A stretch of DNA of 64,000 nucleotides from Ixodes scapularis. Its lineage: Eukaryota > Arthropoda > Arachnida > Ixodida > Ixodidae. The DNA is taken from positions 53,138,121 to 53,202,120 of the forward strand of contig NW_024609880.1 in assembly GCF_016920785.2 (NCBI RefSeq), read 5' to 3'. The stretch's first letter is position 1. Every line of letters begins with the position of its first letter. Shown here piece after piece: positions 1-10,593 of the stretch. Made by a program: the position numbers and the translations under genes. The notes below the pieces were generated by a model. The model saw nothing but the letters and a program-made list of their open reading frames with translations, made no database searches and was not told the DNA's origin.

Positions 1-412
1 CTAAGGACAGGAAAGTTTAGAAACGGAGGAAAGAAACTGTTCAGGTAATGCATGTTCTAAGGAGGCTCGGGCTTTGCCAGCAAATATTTCAGTCTCAAAA
101 AATGCAGAATACCCTCCTACGGTTCCAATATCAACTTGCAAGCCCCCCAGTGCATCTTGCAGCTGCACATCTTTCAGAGCACACCCTCATGGTGTTCAGA
201 AACTCTCACACTTCCGAAAAAATCCAGAGCACAACAAGCATTTGAAGAGACACGCGCAAGACACCCTAACAATTGTAAACCTAGCAAATGCCACAAAACA
301 AAGACTTCAACAAATGCAATCTGCAGCACCACCACAAAGAAAGTTCCAAATCAATCCCCGGTTCTCACAAGCAAAACAGAAACGACCAGAATGAAAAATA
401 AAAACAGCAGCA
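1..412 (-). other. 3' flank / presumed 3' UTR of the zinc-finger gene
   Basis: Sequence downstream of the zinc-finger stop codon on the minus strand. The overlapping short plus-strand frames have no recognisable domain. I see no minus-strand AATAAA in this stretch, so the transcript end may lie outside the window. Confidence 0.35.
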
Positions 413-1975
413 TCAGACGTGACCTGATGCCCGTAGGCCCTGAAGCACTTCCCCGACGTTCGGCGAGTCTTCCCCGCTCACCTGCAAGAACATGATTGAG
501 TGCACATTCTGCACTGCCGTGGGATCCTGCACATTAGAAACAGTCGACGCACGTGGCAAAGACTCCTCGGGGCACACCGCTTTGTCCATTTGTTCCGGTT
601 CGACCCACAGTTGCTTGGGCTCGCAGCCAGTCTCAGTCGGTTCTGTCCTCCCGCCCGCATGGTTCTCTTCCTCAGAAACAACTGCCGGAGCGACCCCGTC
701 GTCGTGGATTTTCCCGTGTTGGCGCAGGTTAGTCGAGGACCGAAACCGCTTCTCGCAGACGCGGCACTCGAATGGCCGCTCGTCGCTGTGGATCCGCTGG
801 TGCTGACGGAGGTTGCTCGATGTCGAGAACGCACGAGGGCAGTCGGAACACGCAAACGGTCGCTCGCCCGTGTGGATCCGCTCGTGCTGCCGCAGGTTTG
901 TCGAAGTGGAGAAGGCGCGGGGGCAGTGCGGGCAGGGGAAAGGGCGCTCCCCCGTGTGGGTGCGCCGATGCTGGCGCAGGTTGCTCTCGGTGTTGAACCG
1001 CTTGCTGCACACGGTGCAGCCGAAAGGGCGCTCAGCCGACGTTGAGTGGACGATGGCATAGTGTTGCCTCAGGTTGCTCGGGTTGCTGAAGACCTTGTGG
1101 CACAGGCTGCAGATCTGCATGGTGTTGGAGAAACGGACCGTCTCCTCCCGCATTGCGGGAAGCGGGCCGTGCTTCTCCGCCTCCATTTCGATGCCGACGA
1201 TCAGCTCCGGTGAAGCCTTTGCGTACGCCGTCGGGGTCCTCGATTCCGGTACCTTCTTCAAGCCGGGTTTCGTGACGAGGTCCCAGTTTACCTGCACAGG
1301 GATTTGGGTGGTCTGTATCGTGATCTTCGCGGGGCCTCCGAAGGGTCCCACGGTGACCACCTTGGTGGGAAGTTGAGGGGTTGTGGAGGAAGCCATTGCT
1401 GTCTGTCCTCGGTCGACGCTGCTGCCATTCTCTGAAGGTGCTTTGGCGAAGGCCCGGGTGACCTGTGTTGACTCTTCCGCGGGGTCCTGGGATGGTCGTA
1501 CCATTGCCACCTTCGAGGGAATTTCGCCGATTGAGGGTGAAACCACCATGTCTTTTTCCGAGCCATCTCCTCCGACATTGGCTGGATGAGCTTCTTTGGA
1601 AACTTGACTGGAAGCTCCTGCTACGTTAGTGACCGCTGGAGTGGGGAGTGTGCAGGTTGCAGATGAATCCACGCCTGCCTCTATGGTGCCGGTATTGCAG
1701 CTATGGTGTGGGTGTGCTTCCGTGGAGGCCCGGGCAACCTGCATCGAGTCTTTCGCGAGATCCTGGAATGTTCCGACAGTCACCGCTGTCCTAGGAACTT
1801 CACGGGATGCAGCTGAAGCTTCATCCGAGTTGTCCGTGTCCCGATTTTCTGGATGTGCATCTGTGGAAACTTGGATGGAGTCTCCTGCAACAACTGGAAT
1901 GAGAACATGGGTAAAGGCTGTCACCAATCTTTCAGTTTCTGGGTCAAGTTCGCCGTCGATAGTAAGAGCATCCAT
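413..1975 (-). CDS. C2H2 zinc-finger protein, five fingers (520 aa)
   Basis: Predicted nuclear DNA-binding protein; the target and orthologue are not known. Residues 1-280 are Ser/Thr/Pro/Ala-rich and apparently disordered. They carry four degenerate repeats of a (T/S)QV...(E/D/K)AHP type near residues 35, 80, 124 and 171. Five C2H2 fingers follow at about 289-310, 320-340, 348-368, 376-396 and 404-424, joined by TGERPF- or SDERPF-like linkers. Every finger ends its recognition helix with the same NLRQH. An acidic tail of about 95 residues follows. The start is the ATG at 1975. Just upstream on the minus strand is TTTTTTACAG|GGGCC, a good splice acceptor, so a 5' UTR intron is likely and this would be the single coding exon. 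The gene is head to head with SPC25. The frame is long and GC-rich, unlike the repeats around it. Confidence 0.88.
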   Translation of the reverse strand: MDALTIDGELDPETERLVTAFTHVLIPVVAGDSIQVSTDAHPENRDTDNSDEASAASREVPRTAVTVGTFQDLAKDSMQVARASTEAHPHHSCNTGTIEAGVDSSATCTLPTPAVTNVAGASSQVSKEAHPANVGGDGSEKDMVVSPSIGEIPSKVAMVRPSQDPAEESTQVTRAFAKAPSENGSSVDRGQTAMASSTTPQLPTKVVTVGPFGGPAKITIQTTQIPVQVNWDLVTKPGLKKVPESRTPTAYAKASPELIVGIEMEAEKHGPLPAMREETVRFSNTMQICSLCHKVFSNPSNLRQHYAIVHSTSAERPFGCTVCSKRFNTESNLRQHRRTHTGERPFPCPHCPRAFSTSTNLRQHERIHTGERPFACSDCPRAFSTSSNLRQHQRIHSDERPFECRVCEKRFRSSTNLRQHGKIHDDGVAPAVVSEEENHAGGRTEPTETGCEPKQLWVEPEQMDKAVCPEESLPRASTVSNVQDPTAVQNVHSIMFLQVSGEDSPNVGEVLQGLRASGHV

Positions 1976-3200
1976 GGCCCCTGTAAAAAACTTAACTATG
2001 CTTCAAGAAAAAAAAAAAAAAAGCTTTTCCTTTCGTGTTTCGATTTTTTTTTTTTTTTTTTTTTTTGGTTGCTAATTATGGTTTGGAAGTTGAAGTGTAA
2101 TTTTATACATCTGCCGGACGAATTCGTCTGGTTTATTTAGAGAATTGCAGGTACGCGCGCGCAGAGTAAAAGTGTGAAGACCAAAGGCTACTAACGCGTT
2201 CTATTTGGAATTTAGCGCAGCTGCTTCGTTACTGCTTCTTCGCGAAGTATCCCGGCAAGACAAGCAAAAACGCAGCACGCTTTCAGTTGGCTTTTTACGA
2301 GCTTGTGAACGAACTGCTTTGTGTACTACACAGCAATTCGTGGAGAAAGGGTGGAAGTGCTCGCGTGTAATCGCAGCGCGTTGGTATAATTAAACGAGCG
2401 TCTCATATTCAAATTAAAATTAATCTTTTGGTTTCGTGGCCGCGCGATTCACTTATAGGCCTTAGAAAACCACAACGTATAAGGGTAGATGAAAGTGATT
2501 TCATATCATTGGAGAGGTCGATGGCATAGAACCATCAGAACAGTGACTCTACATTAGAACGGCGATGTTGAAACGGCGATACGCTACCTCTGATGGCAGC
2601 GGCTGCAGCGCACTCCGCCAGTTGTTTCAGCATGTTAGCGATGCAGTATCCAGTGCCTCGCAGCTTAATTAGAAGCGCCACGGACAAGACACTGTTCTTG
2701 CTTGGTGCGACCGTGCAAGACAGTTCAGAATACAGAATACCTCGTTAGTTTTCGTTCTTTTTCTTTATCTTTCTTTCATTTGCTCTTTTTGGGTGGCTAT
2801 TCATGAGTGGATAACGCAATAACGCATTACAAATGGGTGGATAAATAAATACGGTTGAACCCATTTGATTGGACAGTAGAATGCGCTACCTATTAAAGAT
2901 AATTTAAACTTTAAAAACGAACAAATATTATGCAAAAATCAACAATTTTTGTAACGTTATACATTATACAGTTAACTTTTTATACACAATTTGAAATTTA
3001 TAAACTTGACACGTTGGCGGCGTCATCTACATCGAAATAAAATAGCAAAAAGTGTGGACGCGGGCAGTGTGAGCAACGTTTGACGCGGGCTCGTATTTTG
3101 AACTGTGTTTTGAACTTCCCCGCACTCAAGTTGCTGAAGTTTTGAAGTTTTTGTTCAATGTCTGCTTGAACGGACTAAAGCGACGGATTCCAGAACCAGA
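1976..3200. promoter_or_regulatory. Intergenic region between divergent genes (candidate bidirectional promoter)
   Basis: Separates the ATG of the minus-strand zinc-finger gene from the ATG of plus-strand SPC25. It starts with A- and T-runs (2009-2066) and has no coding frame I can support. Near SPC25 there are three TTTGAA hexamers (3097-3102, 3109-3114, 3141-3146) and a TTTGACGCGGG stretch. TTTGAA is the CHR core found in many animal G2/M gene promoters. Use of these sites here is inference only; no TATA box is evident next to the start. Confidence 0.35.
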
Positions 3201-3309
3201 ATGAACGGGGATGTTGAAGCCGATCTCATGACTTGCAAGGATTTATCCGCTCACAGAGACGCCCTGCGCCACAGAGTCCAGACACAGTTCCGCCGACGCT
3301 GCGTTGAAC
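3201..3309 (+). CDS. SPC25: SPC25, coding exon 1 (N-terminal 36 codons)
   Basis: Proposed first coding exon, from ATG at 3201 (MNGDVEADL...) to a strong donor, C|GTGAGT, at 3310. It ends in phase 1. Exon 2 starts with two bases that complete the codon (C+AG), giving an unbroken helical, Arg/Gln-rich run across the junction (...RRRCVEQIEQMQ...). The full four-exon model is 202 aa against about 224 aa for human SPC25, the shortfall being mostly at the N-terminus. The 9.4-kb gap to exon 2 means this exon is assigned by strand, phase, donor quality and coiled-coil continuity rather than by direct similarity. Another first exon is possible. Confidence 0.5.
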
Positions 3310-5072
3310 GTGAGTTCTGATCCGTCGTACCGGTCGCACGAGCCCGCTTTTAATGCAATAAGTATCATACGCCAGAGTATGAAATCTAAGCGAAATCATC
3401 TGTCATGACTCGGCGAATCCGCATAAACAAATTAATGGTTGATTACCAGCGTCGTCGGATCCACAGTAATCGAACGCGTGGCTTTAGAAACTCAAGTATG
3501 TTTTCTTTGAAACACGCAGGTTCAAGGGAGTTTGAAAGTTACCAAAGTCTGGCGCGGGATGTGCAGAAGAAGAAGGAGGGTATGTATAGCAAGCAGAACA
3601 ACTTGCGGTGCACCGCAGTGGAAGCAACGAGCCATCGATGCCCATGCAACACCGTATGAGTGTCACGTGATGTTAGGAAGGGGCGCGGCCACGCACTGGC
3701 CCTGTAATGTACACGTTCTTGGCGCTGGATTGGTTGAGAAGGCTCGTGGCATTCGCTGCGGTCCGTGGTAAAGTGAAATAGACCACATTTTTCATCCCCC
3801 CAGCGCACCGGCCCACACTTTACGAGTCATGGGAAAGGTGTTCCTTCAGCCTAGTGTCCTGTAATTACGACCAATTCAATGCCTACACACTTTTGAACGT
3901 GATCCAGAGTATACTTACACACTTTTGAGTGTAATTTGAAGTCGCCCTAAACAAGCGTCGTGTAGAGTCCAAAGACTTTTTAAAATTTCTCGTCAATAGG
4001 CCTCCTGCTTTGCCCGGGAGGCGCCCCCTACGATTTGTTTATCGGTATTGGGTAGTAAAAACTTGCTCATTCCAATTTGTACCGCGTGCAAACGTTAGCC
4101 GGCGGTATGAATTCCTTCCGTGCAATTGTCTTACAGCAAGGGATCGAGCCAGTTTCTAACGCGGAAAGTTGCTTTCATTCCTCAACACTTCGCAAAGAGA
4201 ATAAACTCAGCGATGCAAGTTACGTCTACGCTGTACAAGAAGCCGCAAATTTGGTGTCGGCGTTCTGTCATTCGCAAAAACAGCGAGCTTCTTATGATAT
4301 CGAGCTTGAGGTGAGCATTACGAGATACATAAACGCATCTTTTAAGCAAAAACTCCCAAACTGCAGCCCCTCCGTACAGCCAACGCTATCAGCTGATGAC
4401 CAACCTTGAAAATGCGCGAAAGCAGACGCAAGCGATCGAGCGTCGACCGGCTGTCTGTCGGCCAATCACGTCGTTGATATTTTTTTATTTAACTCTTGAG
4501 AAGAGTTTGATCACACCAAAAGGCCAGTGGCCCGTACTCGTAGGTCTGTGGCACCATACAAGACTTTATACACACACACACACACTCGCACACATAAATA
4601 AATAAATAAGAATGGAGGAAGGGAGGGAGGCCAGCGTGGCATCGAACACAATAATAATAATAATCTTTATTTGCACAGATGTTTTACCCCGAGTGGCTTG
4701 CTCGGCTAGGACAGAAAGGCGAAAGCCTGTACGCTTGTGCGTCTTCTAGCCAACCACCCGGGGCAGGAGAAAAACGAAGGACTGTAAGCTGCCTTTCGAA
4801 CTGTTGCAGTTTTCTTACACATCTGCGATGTAAGCTTCACGCAACATAAGATCAGCAGTAGTAGCTCCACCTCCAGCACATGCTTGTTGATTCCTGTGGT
4901 GTGCTGGTGCGCGCGCATGCTCGATGTATGCTTCCGTTTCCGACGCTACAAGCGCGAGCATGTGGCCCTGAACAGTGCTTGACAGGGTCACTGAAAGCCC
5001 GCAGCTCGCACTTGTAGCATCGGCTGCTGAAACGAAGTATAGTTCAATCGAATCGCTCAACTGATCGGACAG

Positions 5073-6704
5073 TATACACGAACTCAACTCTCCTACGTCA
5101 CGCCGCGGTGGTGGCGTGCCGGGCGCACTTCCGGTCCGGGGCGGTGGGCAGAAGTCGCCTTGCGATACATGCATTCCTGTGTTCCTTTGGAAAAAACGAG
5201 ACAAAAAACCTGCCTTCTCGTCAAAATGCTGCGATGGGGGCTGTACCAAGAGAGTCGGGAAAGGTTTGAAGATCAGTTTTCATGTGTTTTTTTTTGCCCC
5301 CTCCGTTCGTCCGAGGACGTGGATAGTAGCTGTGAAAGGGGCAAACCAGACGCTGTCGAACTACGATTGCTTGTGCGGGCAACACTTTGTGGTCGCCAGA
5401 TGTATTTGCTTTGTTCCAACATGAACGAGAGAAAACCGCCAAGTTGTCCGGACCACCCACGGGTTCAGTGCATCTTCAAATTCACACGGCCGCCTGATCG
5501 TTCGAACTTTCGTCTGCTCTTTCAAACTTGTCTGCTTTTTGTCGTCTGCTCGTTCAAACAAAAGCGGCCCGTCGACCAAACTTTGACCCGGTGATTGCAA
5601 TAAGAAGTAATTTCAGGCCTCAAAAGACTTAAGTAGGCTCGGTGTAAACAGTAGATACAAGATGTTGATCATTGGCACCGGTGGCCATCACCGACTCGTT
5701 ACGCTTGCTCTGTTCCCGCTTCCGATTTTCAGTATCGACGTCGATCATCGCCGCTGCCTTCTACACTTTTGCAGCACGAGCGGCGTCGCGACCGAAAATA
5801 GCTAGAAGAATTTCATCATGGTTTTGGCGTCCATTCTGTGGCGTTCATGCGAATGAATCGCCGCACGTAAAATTATTTATGGAAAGTTTTGCGGCGTAAC
5901 GAGCCTTGATAATTTCGCTCAGGCGATTAAAGTGGTAAGACATTGCGATGAGGACGTAGAATCGACAATTACAAAGCGAAAAAGAGTATGCAGACTCACA
6001 CAGACGCCGACAACGTGACATTCGAATGGTTTGTTGACGCGGGACGCGGTGCTTTTGAACTGTCGTCTGCTCTTTCAAACTTGGCTGCTTTTTGTCGTCA
6101 GCTCGTTCAAACGACAGCGGCCCGTAAACCAAACGTTGACCCGGTAATTGCGATAAGAACTAAGTGCAGGCCTCAAAACACTTTTGAAGGTTGGTTGGGG
6201 TGAGTAGGCTAAGTGTAAACAGATACAAGAAGATGTGGATCATTGTTACCAGTGGCCATCACCGACTTGTAATGCCCGATTCTACTTGCTGTTTTCAGTA
6301 TCGACGTCCACCATCACAGCTACGGTCCACGCTTTTGCAGTCTGAGTGACGTCGCGACTGAAAATAGCGAGCAGAATCTCATCGTGAGAGTCAGGCTTTA
6401 GCGCCCATTCTGCGGCGTCCACGTGAAATGAATCGCCGCACGTCATATTATTCACGCAAAGTTTTGCCTCGTAAGTTTTGCTGAAGCCACTCGAGTAGTC
6501 GGAGATTGTTAGGAGGACGTAGAATCAACAATTCCAACGCGAAAAAGAGCACGGGGACTCCCACCGACGCCGACAACAACCTAATTCAATGGTTTGTTTA
6601 TGGGCGACGGCGGGCTTCTTGCCCACCATCCACCGCGCATGGGCGGCGCCGGTGGCGTCCGCTAGGGGCGCTCCGGTTTGTTTGTAAACATGAGTTGGTG
6701 TATA
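5073..6704 (+). mobile_element. TATACACRAACTC terminal-repeat element, copy A
   Basis: Begins TATACACGAACTC and ends GAGTTGGTGTATA. It is matched in inverse orientation by copy B at 46761-47860, with near-identical blocks such as the one around CGGAGCGCCCCTAGCGGACG. Copy A is longer because an internal unit of about 0.5 kb is duplicated in tandem: the sequence following CCCGGTGATTGCAATAAG near 5590 recurs after CCCGGTAATTGCGATAAG near 6140. No intact transposase frame is visible. A TA target site is plausible. Confidence 0.65.
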
Positions 6705-7547
6705 GCATGTTCCTGTTCGTAAAATTCGCATGACGCACGTTTCAATGCATCCCACGGCCGCGTGATCGAGTGGCCGCGCCTTAGCACCTGGGGGGCGAGA
6801 AAAACAATTGTCTCGCTTACTCAGTGCCCTGGGCGGCTAGTATCGTTCCCTTCGCTCGACTTCGCACAGTTTCGATGGGAATCTGTAGAAGTTCACTCCG
6901 GGGCTCTTCCTGTTCTTGACAGTTGACGACGCAACAGTACCGTCGACGGCGACGTTTCAAACACATTGAGGCCGCTCATGGGTTTCGACGTGCTTGGACG
7001 AAGGAGAAATTACTATCTTGGGCCGAGCTCAAGTCCCCGGGGTAACGTTGTGCGGTGACGACCATGGATGACATATTTTAAATCGCGACCACGAGAACGC
7101 ACAAATAACAGCAGCGCACAGAGGCAAAAAGCCGCCCAAACAGGTTTTTATTGTACGAGGCCGCGGGGCCTTGGCAGGCTTGTACTACTCAGACATTTAT
7201 TGCCTGCCACCGGAGGGCGCCACAATACGTTCAAAGCTTCAGCGCAGGAGGCCTATTTCGGCGTTTTACAGCAGAGCTGTTAAGGGCTAGCTTCCCCAGT
7301 ATCGTGTCTGTGGACAAAAAAAAATTTCGACACAAAACTCCAGACCGCTACCGCCGTCACTCATAGGTGGCGGCAACCTTTCCAGGCCTTTCCACATAAC
7401 AAAATTCATACAATTTAAAAAAAAAAAGTGGGATGACGAAACGTTAGGCTAGGTGGCACAAGCTGCCACCCGTTACAGAAAGTATAGCCATTACCATCCA
7501 TCTATACCATCCATCCATCCTGGCCTTTCACCAGAGTGGAAAGGCTG

Positions 7548-7790
7548 AATTTCTCTAGGCGTTGTCCTAGAAGTCGTCCTCGAGGTTGTTCTAGAAGTCG
7601 TCCTTGAGGTCATTGTAGACGTCGTCCAAAAGGTCGTCCTGGAAGTGATCCTTGAGGCCGTCCTAGACATCAACCTCGAGGTTGTCCTTGAAGTCGTCCT
7701 AGACATCGTCCCTGAGGTCGTCCTTGAGGTCGTCCTAGACGTCATCCTCTAGGCGGCGTCCTTGAGGTCGTCCTAGAAATCCTAGACATT
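7548..7790. repeat. Minisatellite, GTCGTCCTNGAGGT-type units
   Basis: Degenerate tandem repeat of about 12-bp half-units (GTCGTCCTAGAA / GTCGTCCTTGAGGT). It produces a spurious Thr/Ser/Arg-rich open frame on the minus strand. Non-coding simple repeat within SPC25 intron 1. Confidence 0.7.
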
Positions 7791-8317
7791 GCAGTGATGT
7801 GATTGCTGTGCCAAAGGGCTAACCCTGATAGATCCTGCTGCATTTTGCCGAAATATGGGTAATCTGCGCCAAGCCTGCGTCAAAGGATCAATTTCAGTCG
7901 CCTTTCAAAACCGAAACTAAGTGGAGTACCGTGAGCTAGGTGGCGCAAGTGGCGGCCCGACACAAAGTACCTTGCATCAATCGTCCACCTGGTCTTGCAT
8001 GATTTTTCCCGCAGTCTCTCGTTTCACACTCTCGTCGTCTCGTGGGTCTCGTCTCGCATCTTTATTAAATTTTTGTAACGATAGATGGAAGCGTGTGCGG
8101 ACGCTTCAATGCTAGCGTGCCGCATACCAGCCATGCCTTCACGTTGTGAATTAAATGAAACCACGTTTTTGCGCGGCAGGAATTACTTTGTGAGCTGAAG
8201 CACTCGCTCCTGAAAGCAATGGCCATGGGAAAACATATTTGGTCCCTGCCTACCATTCACCATAATTATATGAGGTCGGCTGTTGCTGTTGCTGTCCCCA
8301 CGCAGATATGGCGCTTT

Positions 8318-9048
8318 TTAAAGGAGCTGTGCAACGATTTTAACGTTGAAAGAATTGGCATTTTCTGCTTTTGATATTGTTCACTGTGTCACAAATGGCA
8401 AAAAGCACACCTCCTTTCATCGAAATGTTGTGATTGCGCCGCGTAATAGCGAGGCAAAACTTGGAATATTTCCCGACTTGCAGCCACGAGCGGCGGCCAT
8501 GAGAAACAAGCGGCGTGACGTCACTTGGGTAGTTGTAAGAAAGATAGCAAGTTGTGCAAATACCTGCTTAATGAAAGGTAACTTTTTTTATAAATCTTGT
8601 CGTTCCAACATATATATAAATGCGTCAAAACCCTGGTATCATCGACAAAACTTTTATTATACGGAGTTTTAGTGGCGCCATCTATCCTAGGTCCACAAAA
8701 CCGCCAACAGCCGCCAGAATCCGGAGGGGGAGGGGGACAGCGCCGAACGGGCGAGGACGGGTGGTCACGCGGTCGCGAGCGGATGAGTTCTCGCTGCTTG
8801 CTGATGGCTCTAAAGAGAGAACTTTTCCGGAACTCCGCGCTTACTCAAGTGACGTCACTGTCCACGTGACCCGGAAGACGATGCACGAGTTGAGAGGTGG
8901 CAAAAACCTGGATCTTTTTCATTTTTTTAAATAAAAACTAGGGTATCCAGGCAAAATCTGTTTTCTGTAGTTCACTGCAGAAGTGACAGGGCATCAACTT
9001 CCACAATTATTTAAGGAAAGCCCTGAAATTGTTGCACAGCTCCTTTAA
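8318..9048. mobile_element. TTAA-flanked MITE, AGGAGCTGTGCAAC ends
   Basis: Ends are TTAA|AGGAGCTGTGCAAC and GTTGCACAGCTCCT|TTAA, inverted repeats abutting a TTAA duplication as in piggyBac-type elements. About 730 bp with no transposase frame. Intronic in SPC25. Confidence 0.7.
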
Positions 9049-10146
9049 ACTGAAGCGTAAGGACCGCCGCAAGGTCATTAACATTCCTGTTCTTGTTCAC
9101 ATCATACGTTGCTACAAAAATCTCTCTTTAAATCAAAGGTTGCTGTGTCGAAGTATTGATTACCTAGGTTTCTCTCGGTATGCTTTCTTTTAAGAGGGAC
9201 CCCAATACGTGAAAAATGTGCCACGGAAGAAAGTTGGTGAAGAGAAGCGAGTTAAAGCAAAAAAGGGAATGTCTGCACACTGAAGCCGCACAGCCCGCTT
9301 GTTTGTTTGTCTGACTTCAGTCATTGCACAAAGCGCTCCAAGAACTTTTTGACCCTGGCTCAGGTGCTTTTTTTTCTGTTTTTTTGTTTCTGCTGGACTC
9401 TTTTTTGTCGGATGCTGGACAGTTACATTTTGCATACAATTTTGGGAACCAGTCGACGACGGAGCGGAGTGGCATGGTTTCGGTTCCGATCAAACAGCCG
9501 TCTCCGCTCGCGTGACGAAGCATGTGCAACTGCAAGCTGCCGAAGTTGCCCTGACATGCATGCGAGCATGATTGCTCTACAGAGGCACCAGCCGCGATAC
9601 TTGCAATCCATTTTTTTACGTTTGCTTACGGTTGACGAAAATCTGGCACGTCTGGAACCAGCAAAACGGTTGCAAGCGGTTTTTCGGAATTGCTTGGCAA
9701 CGCCTACAGCACTGTACACTTGTGAGATGCCTCAATGTCTCTTTGGAGACATTGAAAGTGGACATTCGTTACTTGCCGAAGGCAAAGCGAGGTTTGCAGC
9801 AGCCTTGTAGGAAGCTTTGAAAAGCAGAAAGAAAAGCACCCGCTAGTCGTAATACACCTTTTTCTTGTGGACAATTTCGCATTGTACTGCCGTAGTTACA
9901 TGTTTTATCAGTCGTTAACTGCTTTAATTTATTACATTATATAACTAGTCAACTTAATGCTGGGATATTTACTACTAGCTGGTCGTTTTCAAATAAATTT
10001 TAATATGCGCAGTTGGGTTCTTATTTATCTATAGCGGGTACACTCGTATGTATCATTTAACTGAAGCATTGCAAAATGTGTTATGTCATTGGCATTTCAA
10101 TTACATGTTGAAAGACTCACACGTGATCTAACTTGACCATAATTTG

Positions 10147-10593
10147 TACAGGGTGTCACAAAAGAAAATTTACACTGTCTTTTTCACCGCAAAAATAAAC
10201 TAGGCATCGCCCAACGCTCATTCTCCGCCCAAAGGTAGAGCTAGAGGTCACAATCAGATGCCAAAGTTTCAGCCCGATCCGATAACTTAATCAAAAGTTA
10301 TAAGTGATTTTCTGAAATTTTCAATGGGAAAATGGCGGCCGACGGCGTTTTCAAACACATGGGGCTCTATGGCACCAGAAACCAAAAACGGGCGAAAATG
10401 GGCTCCATTTTCCCATTGAAATTTTCAGAAAATCACTTATAACTTTTGATTGAGTTATCGGATCGGGCTGAAACTTTGGCATCTGGTTGTGACCTCTAGC
10501 TCTACCTTTGGGCGGAGAATGGGCGTTCGGCGATGCCTAGTTTATTTTTGCGGTGAAAAAGACCGTGTAAATTTTCTTTTGTGACACCCTGTA
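10147..10593. mobile_element. Foldback MITE with arms of about 200 bp, TA ends
   Basis: TACAGGGTGTCACAAAAG at the left is mirrored by CTTTTGTGACACCCTGTA at the right. Nearly the whole 447 bp is palindromic around about 10370, with only scattered mismatches. TA at both ends fits a Tc1/mariner-type target site. Non-coding, in SPC25 intron 1. Confidence 0.75.

Noticed and set aside
500..1061. Plus-strand and alternate-frame ORFs over the zinc fingers
   Set aside because: Shadows of the repeated, GC-rich finger coding sequence on the minus strand.
4136..4311. Possible SPC25 exon ending GAG|GTGAGC
   Set aside because: The frame ends in phase 0, which fits neither exon 1 nor exon 2 of SPC25, and the peptide is not coiled-coil-like.
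9307..9810. 167-codon open frame as a gene
   Set aside because: No recognisable domain, low-complexity hydrophobic start from T-runs, and intronic position in SPC25; not supported as a gene.
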